Notes under the pieces: generated by a model
The model's database searches: none
What the model was told of the DNA's origin: nothing
The model's input: only the letters and a program-made list of their open reading frames with translations
Position numbers and translations under genes: made by a program
NCBI RefSeq assembly: GCF_016741775.1
Contig: NZ_JAERRK010000010.1
Location: 186,001 to 250,000 of the forward strand
Direction of reading: 5' to 3'
DNA: 64,000 nt
From: Streptomyces actinomycinicus
GTDB taxonomy: Bacteria > Actinomycetota > Actinomycetes > Streptomycetales > Streptomycetaceae
In this document: positions 49,004-57,725 of the stretch, piece after piece
How positions within the stretch are numbered: position 1 is the first letter of the stretch
How the letters are laid out: every line of letters begins with the position of its first letter

Positions 49004-50275
49004 ATGGGAACAGGCCAAGGGATGCTCGACGTACGAAAGTGGGCCATGGGACTGGGGCGGCTGCTGAAGCGCCGCCGGGAACCGGTGGTCGTCCAGACGC
49101 TGCGGTCGGCCGCGGCCGCGACGGTCGCCTACGTGATCGCGCTCCGGCTGAGTCCGGAGCCGGCCCCGCTCACCGCTCCGCTGACCGCGCTGCTGGTCGT
49201 CCAGGTGACCTTCTTCGCCACGCTCACCAACGGCATCCGCCGGGTGAACTCGGTGGTCGCCGGCGTGCTGGTCGCCATCGCCTTCAGCGGTCTGGTCGGC
49301 CTGACCTGGTGGAGCCTCGCGCTGCTGATCGTCGCCTCACTGGCCGTGGGGCACCTGGTCCGCGTGGACGAGTACGTCGCCGAGGTGGCGATCAGCGCCA
49401 TGCTGGTGCTCGGGGTGACCACCGTCGGGTTCACCGCCTGGGCGCGGATCGTGGAGACACTCATCGGCGCGGTCGTCGGCACCGCCTGCAACCTGCTGCT
49501 CCCGCCGCCGGTGTGGGTCGACGCGGCCGGCCGGTCGATCGAGGACCTGGCCCGGCGGGTACGGCAGTTGATGCTGCGGATGGGCGAGGAGGCCGCGGGC
49601 CGGATCCCCTGGCAGCAGGCGGCCGAGCGGCTGCACGAGGCGCGCCGGCTGGATCACGACATCGTCCAGGTGGACGCGGCGCTGCGGCAGGCCGAGGACA
49701 GCCTGCGGCTCAATCCGCGGGTGAAGGAAGGGCTGCTGCACCGGGTGGTGCTGCGCACCGGGCTGGACACGCTGGAGATCTGCACGGTGGTGCTGCGGGT
49801 GCTGGCCCGCTCCTTCACGGATCTGGCGAAGGCCCGCGGGCCCGAGGATCTGTTCCCGCCACGGGTGGGGGCGACCGTCGAGCAGTTGCTGTCGGAGATG
49901 GCCGACGCCATCGTCAGCTTCGCCGTACTGGTGACCACCCATCTGAGCGAGAACGCCGAGTCGGCGGAGGCCCGGCTCACCGCCGAGCTGCACACCGCGG
50001 CCGGCACCCGGGACCGGCTGGCCGAGCTGCTCCGGGAGGAGATCGGCAAGGACTGGACGAACTGGCAGCTGCTGGGGGCCGTGCTCACCGAGACGACCAG
50101 GATCATCGACGAGCTGAACACCGAGCACCGCACCCGGCGGCTGCTGGAGGAGCTGGACCGGGTGTCCCGGGAGACCCGGGAGAAACTGCCCCGGCTGGCC
50201 TGGCTGCGCGAGCGCCTCGGCGTGCAGGAGGAGCTGTGGCGGAACCGTACGGGGTTCGGTGAGCGTTCTCGATGA
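49004..50275 (+). CDS. FUSC-family aromatic-acid exporter-like membrane protein
   Basis: A 423-residue protein with six N-terminal helices (about residues 30-170), including LRSAAAATVAYVIALRLSPEPAPLTAPLTALLVVQVTFFATLTNGIRRV, the FUSC/ArAE_1 signature (residues 34-82), then a long cytoplasmic coiled-coil region to the end, rich in Arg, Glu and Leu. Such proteins export aromatic acids or are membrane scaffolds. The start is unclear: ATG 49004 has no SD; ATG 49022 has AAGGG touching it. It precedes a hypothetical gene 46 bases on. Confidence 0.82.
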   Translation: MGTGQGMLDVRKWAMGLGRLLKRRREPVVVQTLRSAAAATVAYVIALRLSPEPAPLTAPLTALLVVQVTFFATLTNGIRRVNSVVAGVLVAIAFSGLVGLTWWSLALLIVASLAVGHLVRVDEYVAEVAISAMLVLGVTTVGFTAWARIVETLIGAVVGTACNLLLPPPVWVDAAGRSIEDLARRVRQLMLRMGEEAAGRIPWQQAAERLHEARRLDHDIVQVDAALRQAEDSLRLNPRVKEGLLHRVVLRTGLDTLEICTVVLRVLARSFTDLAKARGPEDLFPPRVGATVEQLLSEMADAIVSFAVLVTTHLSENAESAEARLTAELHTAAGTRDRLAELLREEIGKDWTNWQLLGAVLTETTRIIDELNTEHRTRRLLEELDRVSRETREKLPRLAWLRERLGVQEELWRNRTGFGERSR

Positions 50276-50321
50276 GTGAGGTGCCGGGTCAGGCCGGCGC
50301 GGCGAGCGAGGGGGTGGGCGG

Positions 50322-51407
50322 ATGACCGGTCCAGGGGTCCGGATCGACGGGAACACGCTGCGGCTGCCGGGCGGAGTGGCGGTGCGGTTCGTGCGCACCC
50401 TGCGGCTGCCCGAGAAGGGCACGCACGCGCTGCCGCCGGGGCTGGGCGAGTTCCCGGTCCGGCGGGTGGCCGACTACGCCGACACGGTGCCGGAGCAGTG
50501 GCGGGCGCGCGGCGGCGTGATGCTGCCGGTGTACCTGCGCGAGGCGATGTGGCTGAGCTTCGCCGGCACGACGGAGCCGGCCGCGCTCCAGGTCGGCGTG
50601 GGCAAAGTGTGCGCGGTCTCGGGCAAGCCGTGGAGCGACCGGCTGAGCCGGCGCCCGCAGAACTACGTGGTGCTGCCCCGCCAGCCCTGGCTGGACGGCA
50701 TCAACTCCGGCAAGGGCACGGTCCGCCAGTTCGTCGCCGTGCCGCTGGGACTGGGGGCGACGGTCGAGGGCCAGGTCACCGGCGAAGAGGTGTGGGGCGG
50801 GGTGCAGCTCCAGTCGTACCCGCTGCGGGAGGACGTCCTCGCGCAGTGGCGGCGCCGGGAGCAGGAGCGCCTGGAGCGGGAGCGGCAGGCGGCCACGGCC
50901 GGCCCGTTCGCCGGCTACGGGGCGCCCCCGCCCATGGCCGCGCCGGCCCCCGGCGGTGCCCCGCCGGCACCGGCCGCCATGGCGTTCGGCGGTCCCCCTC
51001 GCCCGGCCGCCGCGGCCCCGCGCGCCGCGGCCATGGGGCTCGGCGTGGGCGGCTCGATGCGGCAGGAGGTGTACCGGGACGACCGGTCGCTCAAGGACTG
51101 GGCCGAGGAGCCGGCCGGGCGGGTGTTCGTGCACCTGGTGACGCCCCCGGAGTGGCGACGGATCACCGGCGAGGCGCCGCCGCCGTCGCCGGTGGACCGG
51201 GCGGCGTACACCCGGGCCGGCCTGCCCTGGTACGACTACTACGACGCGGACGCCGAGGACCTCTCCCCCACCGGCACCCTGGAGGCGGTCAAGCCCGTCG
51301 GCGACTGGCTCGGGGACGACCTGGACCCGTGGCAGCCGCCGTCGCCCGGCCAGGTGACCCCGCTGAAGGACGCGCCCGGCAAACCGGTGCAGGACGGGGA
51401 GTGGTGA
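50322..51407 (+). CDS. Conserved protein with two domains joined by a Pro/Ala linker
   Basis: A 361-residue protein without signal or membrane segment. Residues 1-190 are a mixed alpha/beta domain (RFVRTLRLPEKGTHALPPGLG, MLPVYLREAMWLSFAG, VSGKPWSDRLSRRPQNYVVLPRQPWLDGINSGKGTVRQFVAVPLGLG in its course), then a Pro/Ala/Gly linker at 195-240, then a C-terminal acid domain with RVFVHLVTPPEW and WYDYYDADAEDLSPT. The whole is recognisable as an actinomycete-conserved protein, but I know no function. ATG 50322 follows GAGGGGG. It is downstream of the FUSC gene by 46 bases. Confidence 0.72.
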   Translation: MTGPGVRIDGNTLRLPGGVAVRFVRTLRLPEKGTHALPPGLGEFPVRRVADYADTVPEQWRARGGVMLPVYLREAMWLSFAGTTEPAALQVGVGKVCAVSGKPWSDRLSRRPQNYVVLPRQPWLDGINSGKGTVRQFVAVPLGLGATVEGQVTGEEVWGGVQLQSYPLREDVLAQWRRREQERLERERQAATAGPFAGYGAPPPMAAPAPGGAPPAPAAMAFGGPPRPAAAAPRAAAMGLGVGGSMRQEVYRDDRSLKDWAEEPAGRVFVHLVTPPEWRRITGEAPPPSPVDRAAYTRAGLPWYDYYDADAEDLSPTGTLEAVKPVGDWLGDDLDPWQPPSPGQVTPLKDAPGKPVQDGEW

Positions 51408-51536
51408 CCGCTTCCTAGCCCCTCCGGCCCAGCGGGTTGCATCCTGCGCAACGCCCGTTGCCCAGCTTGCCCTTGGTGGTGCTCGCGGGCCAAGGTGGCT
51501 GTCACGACCGGGGCAACCGACGACCTGAGGTGCGGC

Positions 51537-52775
51537 ATGGACACGGAGGCACGGACGGCGCGACGGGTGTTCCCCGGGAGCCCGCGCGGGAGGGCGCAGG
51601 GCGGCGGCTGGACCAGGCGCCGGTTCGTCGGGGCCGTGGCCGGCACGGCGGCCGTGGTGGCGGTGCCGGCCACGGCGGCCCGGCCCACGGACGGCGGGCC
51701 GGCCCCGCGGGAGCGCGCGGCCGCCTCGCCGCCCCGCGCACCGTCCGGTCCGCGCCCGCTGTACGTGGGCACGTACACCTCGGCCCAGGGCGGCGGCCCC
51801 GGCATCGCGGTGGCCTCGTACGACCCGGAGTCCGGCCGGATCACCGCCTCGGGCACGCTCACCGGGGTGCCCGACCCCTCCTACCTCGCCGTGCACCCGG
51901 ACGGCCGCACGCTGTACGCGGTCGACGAACGGCAGGACGGCGGGGTGACGGCCGTACGGCTCGCGGACCGGCGGGTGCTCGGCACCCGCAGCACCGGCGG
52001 GGAGGCCCCTTGCCACCTGTCGGTGCATCCTTCGGGGCGCTGGCTGCTGAGCGCGAACTACGGCTCGGGCAGCGTCGCCGTGCACCCGGTCGACGCCTCG
52101 GGCGCCCTCGGCGAGCGCACCGCCCTGGTGACGCACACCTCCCCGCAGCCCGGACCCGGCCAGCAGGGCCCGCACGCGCACCAAGTCCTCACCTGCCCCG
52201 GCGGCGGGCACGTCCTCGCCGTCGACCTCGGCACCGACACCGTGTACACGTACCGCCTGGACTCGGCGAAGGGCACGCTGACCGAGGTGGCGCAGGCGCA
52301 CGCGCGGCCCGGGGCGGGGCCGCGCCATCTGACCTTCCATCCGGGCGGCCGGTACGCCTACCTGGCCAACGAGGTGGACGACACCGTCGCCGTGTGCACC
52401 TACGACCCGGGGTCCGGCCGGCTCGGCATCGGCGACCCGCAGCCGACGGGTTCGGACGGCGGCACCAACTACCCGGCGCAGATCCTGGTGACGGCGGACG
52501 GCCGGTACGCCTTCCTCGCCAACCGGGGCCACAACAGCCTCGCCCGGTACGCGGTCGAGGCCGGCGGGGCCCGGCTGCGGCTGCTCGGGACGGTGCCGGT
52601 GGGCGGCGACTTCCCGCGGCAGGTCGCCTTCTCCCCGGACGGCCGGCTGCTGTTCGCGGCGAACCAGCGCTCCGGCACGGTCAGCGTCTTCCACGTCGAC
52701 CGGGACAGTGGCGGTCTGCGCCGGGCGGGCGAGCCGTTCGTGTCACCCGTCGCCGTCTGCGCGCTGCCGCTGTAG
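51537..52775 (+). CDS. Tat-exported 6-phosphogluconolactonase-type beta-propeller (lactonase)
   Basis: The 412-residue protein starts with a Tat signal (TRRRFVGAVAGTAAVVAVP, about residues 22-45) and has seven propeller blades with repeats of HPDGRTLYAVDE and HPSGRWLLSANYGSG type. The family is YbhE/lactonase (cycloisomerase-2 like). As the product is exported, it probably acts on external lactones or as a binding protein rather than in the pentose pathway. ATG 51537 has GAGG upstream at good spacing. The last 33 bases overlap tail-to-tail with the DUF2470 gene. Confidence 0.88.
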   Translation: MDTEARTARRVFPGSPRGRAQGGGWTRRRFVGAVAGTAAVVAVPATAARPTDGGPAPRERAAASPPRAPSGPRPLYVGTYTSAQGGGPGIAVASYDPESGRITASGTLTGVPDPSYLAVHPDGRTLYAVDERQDGGVTAVRLADRRVLGTRSTGGEAPCHLSVHPSGRWLLSANYGSGSVAVHPVDASGALGERTALVTHTSPQPGPGQQGPHAHQVLTCPGGGHVLAVDLGTDTVYTYRLDSAKGTLTEVAQAHARPGAGPRHLTFHPGGRYAYLANEVDDTVAVCTYDPGSGRLGIGDPQPTGSDGGTNYPAQILVTADGRYAFLANRGHNSLARYAVEAGGARLRLLGTVPVGGDFPRQVAFSPDGRLLFAANQRSGTVSVFHVDRDSGGLRRAGEPFVSPVAVCALPL

Positions 52776-53468
52776 CGCGCGGGGGCAGCCGGCGGCGCCG
52801 GTCTGGGCCAGCAGGACGTGCATGCGCTCGGTGAGCTGGGCGACGTCGTCGGCGGGCGCGTGGAAGGGCAGCCGTACGTCGCCGTGGGCGCGGGTGCGTT
52901 CGATGCGCAGGGTCAGTCCGTGCCGGTCGACGGCCAGCGGTGCCACCCGGGTCGCCGCGTGCAGGCTCTCGGGCCGCACCAGACGGGTGAGCCGCTCGAC
53001 GGCGTCCGGATGGGCGTCGGCGAGATGGGTGAGCAGCCGGGCCTCGGCCTCGGCGAGCGGGTCGGGCCGGGCGGCGCCGAACTCGTCCGGGTCGACGACG
53101 ACGGGCCCGGAGGACTGCCGCAGGACGACCCGGGTGGGCCGGAGGAGCAGACCGTCCCCGGCCGGGGCGAACCAGCCGGAGAGCCAGAGCCGGGCCCGGA
53201 TGCGGCTGCGCACCGGCACCGGGGCCACGTCGGCGAACTCCAGCAGGACCGCGGGCTCTTGGCGTGGGGCGCACAGGGCTGCCGCGAACAGGGCGCTGTC
53301 CTCGGGCACCGCCAGCCGCACCTGCCCCGGGCCGGTGACGGTGTGCGCACCGACGTACTCCTCGCGCACCCCGTCCGCGGTCACCGCGCACGACCACGCG
53401 GTGGCCAGCACCGAGCGCGCCCGCTCCGCCGCACCGGGGGCGGCCGTCCAGTCCTGTGTGTCACCCAT
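52743..53468 (-). CDS. DUF2470-domain protein, iron-regulated
   Basis: The 241-residue protein has an FMN-binding split-barrel-like first part (residues about 20-140) and a DUF2470 domain (residues about 155-235, ADAHPDAVERLTRLV and ATRVAPLAVDRHGLTLRI). This architecture resembles HugZ/HutZ-type haem-degrading proteins. GAAGGAGG-like SD (CTAAGGAGG) lies before ATG 53468, and a near-perfect iron box at 53481-53499 just before it predicts repression by DmdR/IdeR in iron excess. A role in haem iron release is inferred from that. It overlaps the lactonase gene by 33 bases at the 3' end. Confidence 0.85.
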   Translation of the reverse strand: MGDTQDWTAAPGAAERARSVLATAWSCAVTADGVREEYVGAHTVTGPGQVRLAVPEDSALFAAALCAPRQEPAVLLEFADVAPVPVRSRIRARLWLSGWFAPAGDGLLLRPTRVVLRQSSGPVVVDPDEFGAARPDPLAEAEARLLTHLADAHPDAVERLTRLVRPESLHAATRVAPLAVDRHGLTLRIERTRAHGDVRLPFHAPADDVAQLTERMHVLLAQTGAAGCPRALQRQRADGDG

Positions 53469-53480
53469 CCCGAGACCTCC

Positions 53481-53499
53481 TTAGGTAAGCCTTGCCTAA
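53481..53499 (-). promoter_or_regulatory. Iron box (DmdR1/IdeR-type operator)
   Basis: TTAGGTAAGCCTTGCCTAA is a 19-base dyad that matches the Streptomyces iron-box consensus TTAGGTTAGGCTCACCTAA at most positions. It is 13 bases before the DUF2470 ATG and touches its SD, so bound DmdR would block transcription. Confidence 0.85.
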
Positions 53500-53608
53500 C
53501 CTATCGAAGATCGGGGCGCACGCCAACCACGGTCGCACCGGTGCACAGGATCACGCGGGGACACCCGGCAGCACTCGGACACCCAGGCCCCGCAACCGGT
53601 GCGCAGGA

Positions 53609-54217
53609 CTACGCGAGGACGCCCAGCAGTGCCCGGGCGCACAGGTCGCGCACCTGCTCCCTGGTCAACTCGCCCTCACCGCGCAGCCATTCGAGACACA
53701 CCGCGGTGGTGAAGGCGAGCCAGCCGCGCACGGCCAGGCGCACCTGCGGAGCGGCCTCGAAGACGGGCCCGAACTCCGGGTCGGCGGCGAGCGCGGCCAG
53801 AATCTGCTTCTCCTGCCCGGCCAGGGCCTGCCGGTAGACCCGGCGCACGGCCTGGTCGCCGGCCGCGTCGGCACGGTGGAAGGCGCGGAAGCCGTGGGCA
53901 TGGGCCTGGACGTAGCCGAGATAGGTGTCCAGGCCGGCACCGAGCTGCTCACGCACCGGCACCCCGGGGACGGCGGCCGTCATGCGCAGCATGCGCGCGC
54001 TCTCCCGCTCCACGACCGCGGCGAAGAAGTCCCGCTTGGTCGGGAAGTAGTGGTACAGCAGCCCGCGGGAGACCCCGGCGATCTCGGCGACCTGCTCGAT
54101 CCACACGTCGTCGTAAGGGTTTTCCGAGAACAGCTTCGCTCCGACCGACAGCAGCTGCTCACGACGCTCCGCGGTGCTGAGTCTGCGCCGGGCGCGTTCC
54201 CCCTGGTTCGCGGGCAT
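53609..54217 (-). CDS. TetR-family transcriptional regulator
   Basis: A 202-residue repressor with the N-terminal helix-turn-helix EQVAEIAGVSRGLLYHYFPTKRDFFAAVVE (about residues 42-72) and a helical ligand domain. ATG 54217 is divergent from the CYP102-like P450, 113 bases apart, with a quasi-palindrome TTGACGCCCGTTCAA between. TetR beside a CYP102 gene is a known arrangement in which fatty acids or similar ligands release the repressor; this is inference for the present pair. Confidence 0.92.
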   Translation of the reverse strand: MPANQGERARRRLSTAERREQLLSVGAKLFSENPYDDVWIEQVAEIAGVSRGLLYHYFPTKRDFFAAVVERESARMLRMTAAVPGVPVREQLGAGLDTYLGYVQAHAHGFRAFHRADAAGDQAVRRVYRQALAGQEKQILAALAADPEFGPVFEAAPQVRLAVRGWLAFTTAVCLEWLRGEGELTREQVRDLCARALLGVLA

Positions 54218-54230
54218 GGCGTCACTTTAC

Positions 54231-54245
54231 TTGACGCCCGTTCAA
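54231..54245. promoter_or_regulatory. Candidate TetR operator, TetR/CYP102 region
   Basis: TTGACGCCCGTTCAA at 54231-54245 is a quasi-palindrome in the short low-GC part of the divergent region. It overlaps likely promoter elements. Confidence 0.45.
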
Positions 54246-54330
54246 CAAGGGGATCAGACTGGAAGACGTTATTGAACCCACGTACAACATGCGCCGCTTC
54301 ACCCATCCGCTGATCAAGGGAGATCGCGTC

Positions 54331-55923
54331 ATGGCGGAGACGACGGAGAGCACACGGACCGGCCTGCCGAAGGGCTTCCGGAGCGCCGAGCAGGGCTGGC
54401 CCGAGCTGCACCGGATCCCGCATCCGCCGCACCGGCTGCCCCTGCTCGGCGATGTGCTCGGCGCCGACCGGCGCACACCGCTCCAGGACTCCGTGCGCTT
54501 CGCGCGCGAGCTGGGCCCGGTCTTCCGGCGCCGGGCCTTCGGCAAGGAGTTCGTGTTCGTGTGGGGGGCGCCGCTCGTCGCCGACCTGGCCGACGAGACC
54601 CGGTTCGCCAAGCACGTCGGGCTCGGGGTGGCCAACCTGCGGCCGGTGGCCGGCGACGGCCTGTTCACCGCGTACAACCACGAACCCAACTGGCAGCTGG
54701 CGCACGACGTCCTCGCGCCCGGGTTCAGCCGGGAGGCCATGGAGGGCTACCACGGGATGATGCTGTCGGTCGCCGGCCGGCTGACCGACCACTGGGACCG
54801 CAGGCTGCTGGCCGGGCAGACGGTCGACGTGCCCGGTGACATGACCCGGCTGACCCTGGAGACGATCGCGCGGACCGGTTTCGGGCACGACTTCGCCTCC
54901 TTCGAGCGGGACCGGCCGCACCCCTTCGTCACGGCGATGGTCGGCACGCTCACCTACGCACAGCGGCTGAACAGCGTGCCCGGACCGCTGGCCCCGCTGC
55001 TGCTGCGCGCCGCCGCCCGGCGCAACGCGGCCGACATGGCCTACCTGAACCGCACGGTCGACGACCTGGTCGCACAGCGGCGCCGGTCGGGTGGCGGCGA
55101 GGGCGACCTGCTGGACCGCATGCTGGCCACGGCGCACCCGGAGACCGGCGAGCGGCTGTCCGCCGAGAACGTCCGCAAGCAGGTGATCACCTTCCTGGTC
55201 GCGGGCCACGAGACCACCTCGGGCGCCCTCTCCTTCGCCCTGTACTACCTCGCCCGCCACCCGGAGATCGCCGCCCGGGCCCGCGCCGAGGTCGACCGCG
55301 TCTGGGGCGACACCGAGCAGCCCGGCTACGACCGGGTAGCCAAGCTTCGCTACGTCCGCCGGGTCCTGGACGAGGCGCTGCGGCTGTGGCCCACCGCGCC
55401 GGCCTTCGCCCGCGAGGCCCGCCTGGACACGGTCCTCGCCGGGGAGCACCCGATGCGCCGGGGGGCGTGGGCACTGGTGCTGACGCCGATGCTGCACCGC
55501 GATCCGGCGGTGTGGGGCGAGGACGCCGAGCGCTTCGACCCGGACCGCTTCGACGCCGCCGCCGTACGGGCCCGGCCGCCGCACACCTTCAAGCCGTTCG
55601 GCACCGGTGCGCGGGCCTGCATCGGCCGCCAGTTCGCGGTGCACGAGGCGACCCTGGTCCTCGGCCTGCTGCTGCGCCGCTACGAACTGCACGCCGAGCC
55701 CGGCTACCGGCTGACCGTCGTCGAGCGCCTGACGCTGATGCCGGAGGGGCTGCGGCTGAGGCTGGAGCGCAGGAGCCCCGACGGGGCGAGGGGAACCGCG
55801 CGCCCGGCCACGACGGACCCGCAGCCGGACCACGGCACGCCGCGGCACGCAGAGCACGCGGCACCGGCCGGGCAGGGCCCGGCGTCAGCCGCCCGCCGTC
55901 CAGTGCGCCGGACGGCGGACTGA
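54331..55923 (+). CDS. CYP102-type cytochrome P450, haem domain only
   Basis: The 530-residue protein resembles the haem half of P450 BM3: NHEPNWQLAHDVLAPGFSREAMEGYHGMM is close to the BM3 block. The I-helix has AGHETTSG, ExxR lies in LDEALRLWP, and the haem loop FGTGARACIG has thiolate Cys430. No flavin reductase part follows; the protein ends with a Pro/Ala/Arg-rich tail of about 70 residues. It is like Streptomyces CYP102B1, likely a fatty-acid hydroxylase needing an outside electron donor. SD GGGAG before ATG 54331. The TetR diverges. Confidence 0.93.
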   Translation: MAETTESTRTGLPKGFRSAEQGWPELHRIPHPPHRLPLLGDVLGADRRTPLQDSVRFARELGPVFRRRAFGKEFVFVWGAPLVADLADETRFAKHVGLGVANLRPVAGDGLFTAYNHEPNWQLAHDVLAPGFSREAMEGYHGMMLSVAGRLTDHWDRRLLAGQTVDVPGDMTRLTLETIARTGFGHDFASFERDRPHPFVTAMVGTLTYAQRLNSVPGPLAPLLLRAAARRNAADMAYLNRTVDDLVAQRRRSGGGEGDLLDRMLATAHPETGERLSAENVRKQVITFLVAGHETTSGALSFALYYLARHPEIAARARAEVDRVWGDTEQPGYDRVAKLRYVRRVLDEALRLWPTAPAFAREARLDTVLAGEHPMRRGAWALVLTPMLHRDPAVWGEDAERFDPDRFDAAAVRARPPHTFKPFGTGARACIGRQFAVHEATLVLGLLLRRYELHAEPGYRLTVVERLTLMPEGLRLRLERRSPDGARGTARPATTDPQPDHGTPRHAEHAAPAGQGPASAARRPVRRTAD

Positions 55924-56739
55924 CTCCGGCAGCCGGGTGCCGGCGCTGCCACGGGCCGCGTCGACCTGCGGCTGGGTGAGGAAGAAGGCGCCGGTGAGGT
56001 CCGCGTCGGTCAGGTCGGCGTCCCGCAGATCGGCGCCGATCATCTCCGCTCCGCGCAGATCGGCGCCGGTGAGGTCGGCGGCGATGAGGCAGGCACCGCG
56101 CAGGCTGGCACCGCGCAGGTCGGCGCCCTTGAGCCGGGCACCGATCAGGTCCGCGCCCCGGCGGTCCTTGCCCTTCTTGCCCTTGCCCTGGCCGCCCTTG
56201 CCGGCGGCACCGGCGCGGACCAGCTCGCCGGTGCGCAGCAGGAGCACGTTGACCTCCTGCCGGTGCGCGGCCACGTCCAGCCCGGCCAGTTCCTGCGGGG
56301 TCTGCCGGGTGAGCCGCTCGGTCCGTTCCCGCATCCGCCGCAGCTCGGGGTGGACGGGAGCGGCGGCGGGCAGGCCGAGCGCCTCCGTCAGGTACCACAG
56401 CAGTTCCTGCAGCTGCCGCACGACCGGAAAGACGTCGAACATCAGGCGCGCCTGCTCCTCGGAACCGGTCCGCCAGTCCTGCCCGCCGAAGGTGATCCGG
56501 GAGACCTTCTGACCGGCGCCGAAGCAGTCGTAGACCGTGCAGCCGGTGAAACCCTTCTGCCGGAGGTCGGTGTGGATGCCGCAGCGGTGGTCGCCGCCGA
56601 GGTTCGGGCACGGCTTGCCCGCCGGCTTGCTCAGCGCGAAGTCCGCGGAGCGGGCGAAAGGCAGGGCGACACAGCACAGTCCGAAGCACTGGGCGCAGTC
56701 GCCGCGCAGGTCGGAGGGGTCGGTCATCTGGTCCGGCAT
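55885..56739 (-). CDS. Cysteine-cluster and pentapeptide-repeat protein
   Basis: A 284-residue protein. The first 75 residues contain a YkgJ-like zinc/iron cluster (CAQCFGLCCVALPF, CPNLGGDHRCGIH, CTVYDCFG), a Cys-rich metal site. After a helical part, residues about 195-260 are pentapeptide repeats (A(D/N)LxG type: GADLIGARLKGADLRGASLRG), which fold into a right-handed beta helix. The last 25 residues are basic. Start at ATG 56739 (or 56727). The 3' end overlaps the P450 gene by 39 bases. It is of unknown function; some pentapeptide proteins mimic DNA. Confidence 0.85.
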   Translation of the reverse strand: MPDQMTDPSDLRGDCAQCFGLCCVALPFARSADFALSKPAGKPCPNLGGDHRCGIHTDLRQKGFTGCTVYDCFGAGQKVSRITFGGQDWRTGSEEQARLMFDVFPVVRQLQELLWYLTEALGLPAAAPVHPELRRMRERTERLTRQTPQELAGLDVAAHRQEVNVLLLRTGELVRAGAAGKGGQGKGKKGKDRRGADLIGARLKGADLRGASLRGACLIAADLTGADLRGAEMIGADLRDADLTDADLTGAFFLTQPQVDAARGSAGTRLPESVRRPAHWTAGG

Positions 56740-56915
56740 GCCATACAGCCTACTGACCTGCGGGAGTCTCTCCGTCGGGGCCGTCGCTCGCCCGGCTGCG
56801 GACCGGCACGGAGCCCTCGGTGCTAGGCCTCTCTTTCGGATCTTGCCGGGGTCGCGGGGTCTGGTCGGCCGGCAGGCATCGTCGCCCGGAGCCGGCCTGA
56901 TCCGAACGAAAGTCC

Positions 56916-57665
56916 TCAGCGGCCGAACAGCTCGAAGGCCACCGCCGGCCTGCCGCCGAAGCGCTCGCCGGCGGCACCGGTGTGCGCGGCCAGGAAGTCC
57001 CGGACGTACGATTCCGGGTCCTGGTCGGTCAACGCCTCGATGTAGGTGCGGTGTTCGAGCAGGGAGCGGGCCGCCCGCTCCAGCCCGGGCGTGGCGTCGA
57101 CGGCGTGGGTCGGGTTGCCGGAGCCGGCCACGGCCACCCAGCGGACGCCGTTCCAGGGCTCGAGGCCCTGCTCGACGAGGTCGGGGAAGATCCACCGGTT
57201 GCCGGCGTCCGCCGCGGCGTCCAGGGTGGCGCGGCCGACGGCGACATGGTCGGGGGTGTTCCAGACGGTACCGCCCCAGGTGTCGCGGTGGTTGAGGGTG
57301 ACGACCAGCTCGGGCCGGTGGCGGCGGATGGCGGCCGCGATGTCGCGACGCAGGGCGGGACCGTACTCGATCACACCGTCCCGGTGGCCGAGGAACTCCA
57401 CGGTGCCGACGCCGACGACGGCCGCACCGGCCCGCTGCTCACGCTCGCGCAGCGGGCCGCAGGCGGCGGGCTCGAGGGTGTCGATGCCCGCCTCGCCCCG
57501 GCTGGCCAGCACATAGGTGACGTCACGGCCTGCGTCGGTCCAGGCGGCGACGGCGGCGGAGCACCCGTACTCCAGATCGTCGGGGTGGGCCACCACGGCC
57601 AGGGCGCGCTGCCAGTCCTCGGGCATCGGCGCGAGCGGGGCGCTGGTGATCTGCGGCTCGGTCAT
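56916..57665 (-). CDS. PIG-L/LmbE-family deacetylase
   Basis: A 249-residue zinc-dependent de-N-acetylase. The metal motif AHPDDLE (residues about 26-32) and the later HxxH site (NTPDHVAVGRATL region) are present; SRGEAGIDT is the family's third block. It resembles actinomycete LmbE proteins, including MshB/Mca that act on mycothiol intermediates, but the residues for that substrate are not decided. ATG 57665. The gene stands 176 bases upstream of the pentapeptide gene. Confidence 0.9.
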   Translation of the reverse strand: MTEPQITSAPLAPMPEDWQRALAVVAHPDDLEYGCSAAVAAWTDAGRDVTYVLASRGEAGIDTLEPAACGPLREREQRAGAAVVGVGTVEFLGHRDGVIEYGPALRRDIAAAIRRHRPELVVTLNHRDTWGGTVWNTPDHVAVGRATLDAAADAGNRWIFPDLVEQGLEPWNGVRWVAVAGSGNPTHAVDATPGLERAARSLLEHRTYIEALTDQDPESYVRDFLAAHTGAAGERFGGRPAVAFELFGR

Positions 57666-57725
57666 GATCGGCAGACTAGGCCGCCCCGTCCCGCACGCAA
57701 CCCCTTTTGCGGAAGGCCCGTTGCG

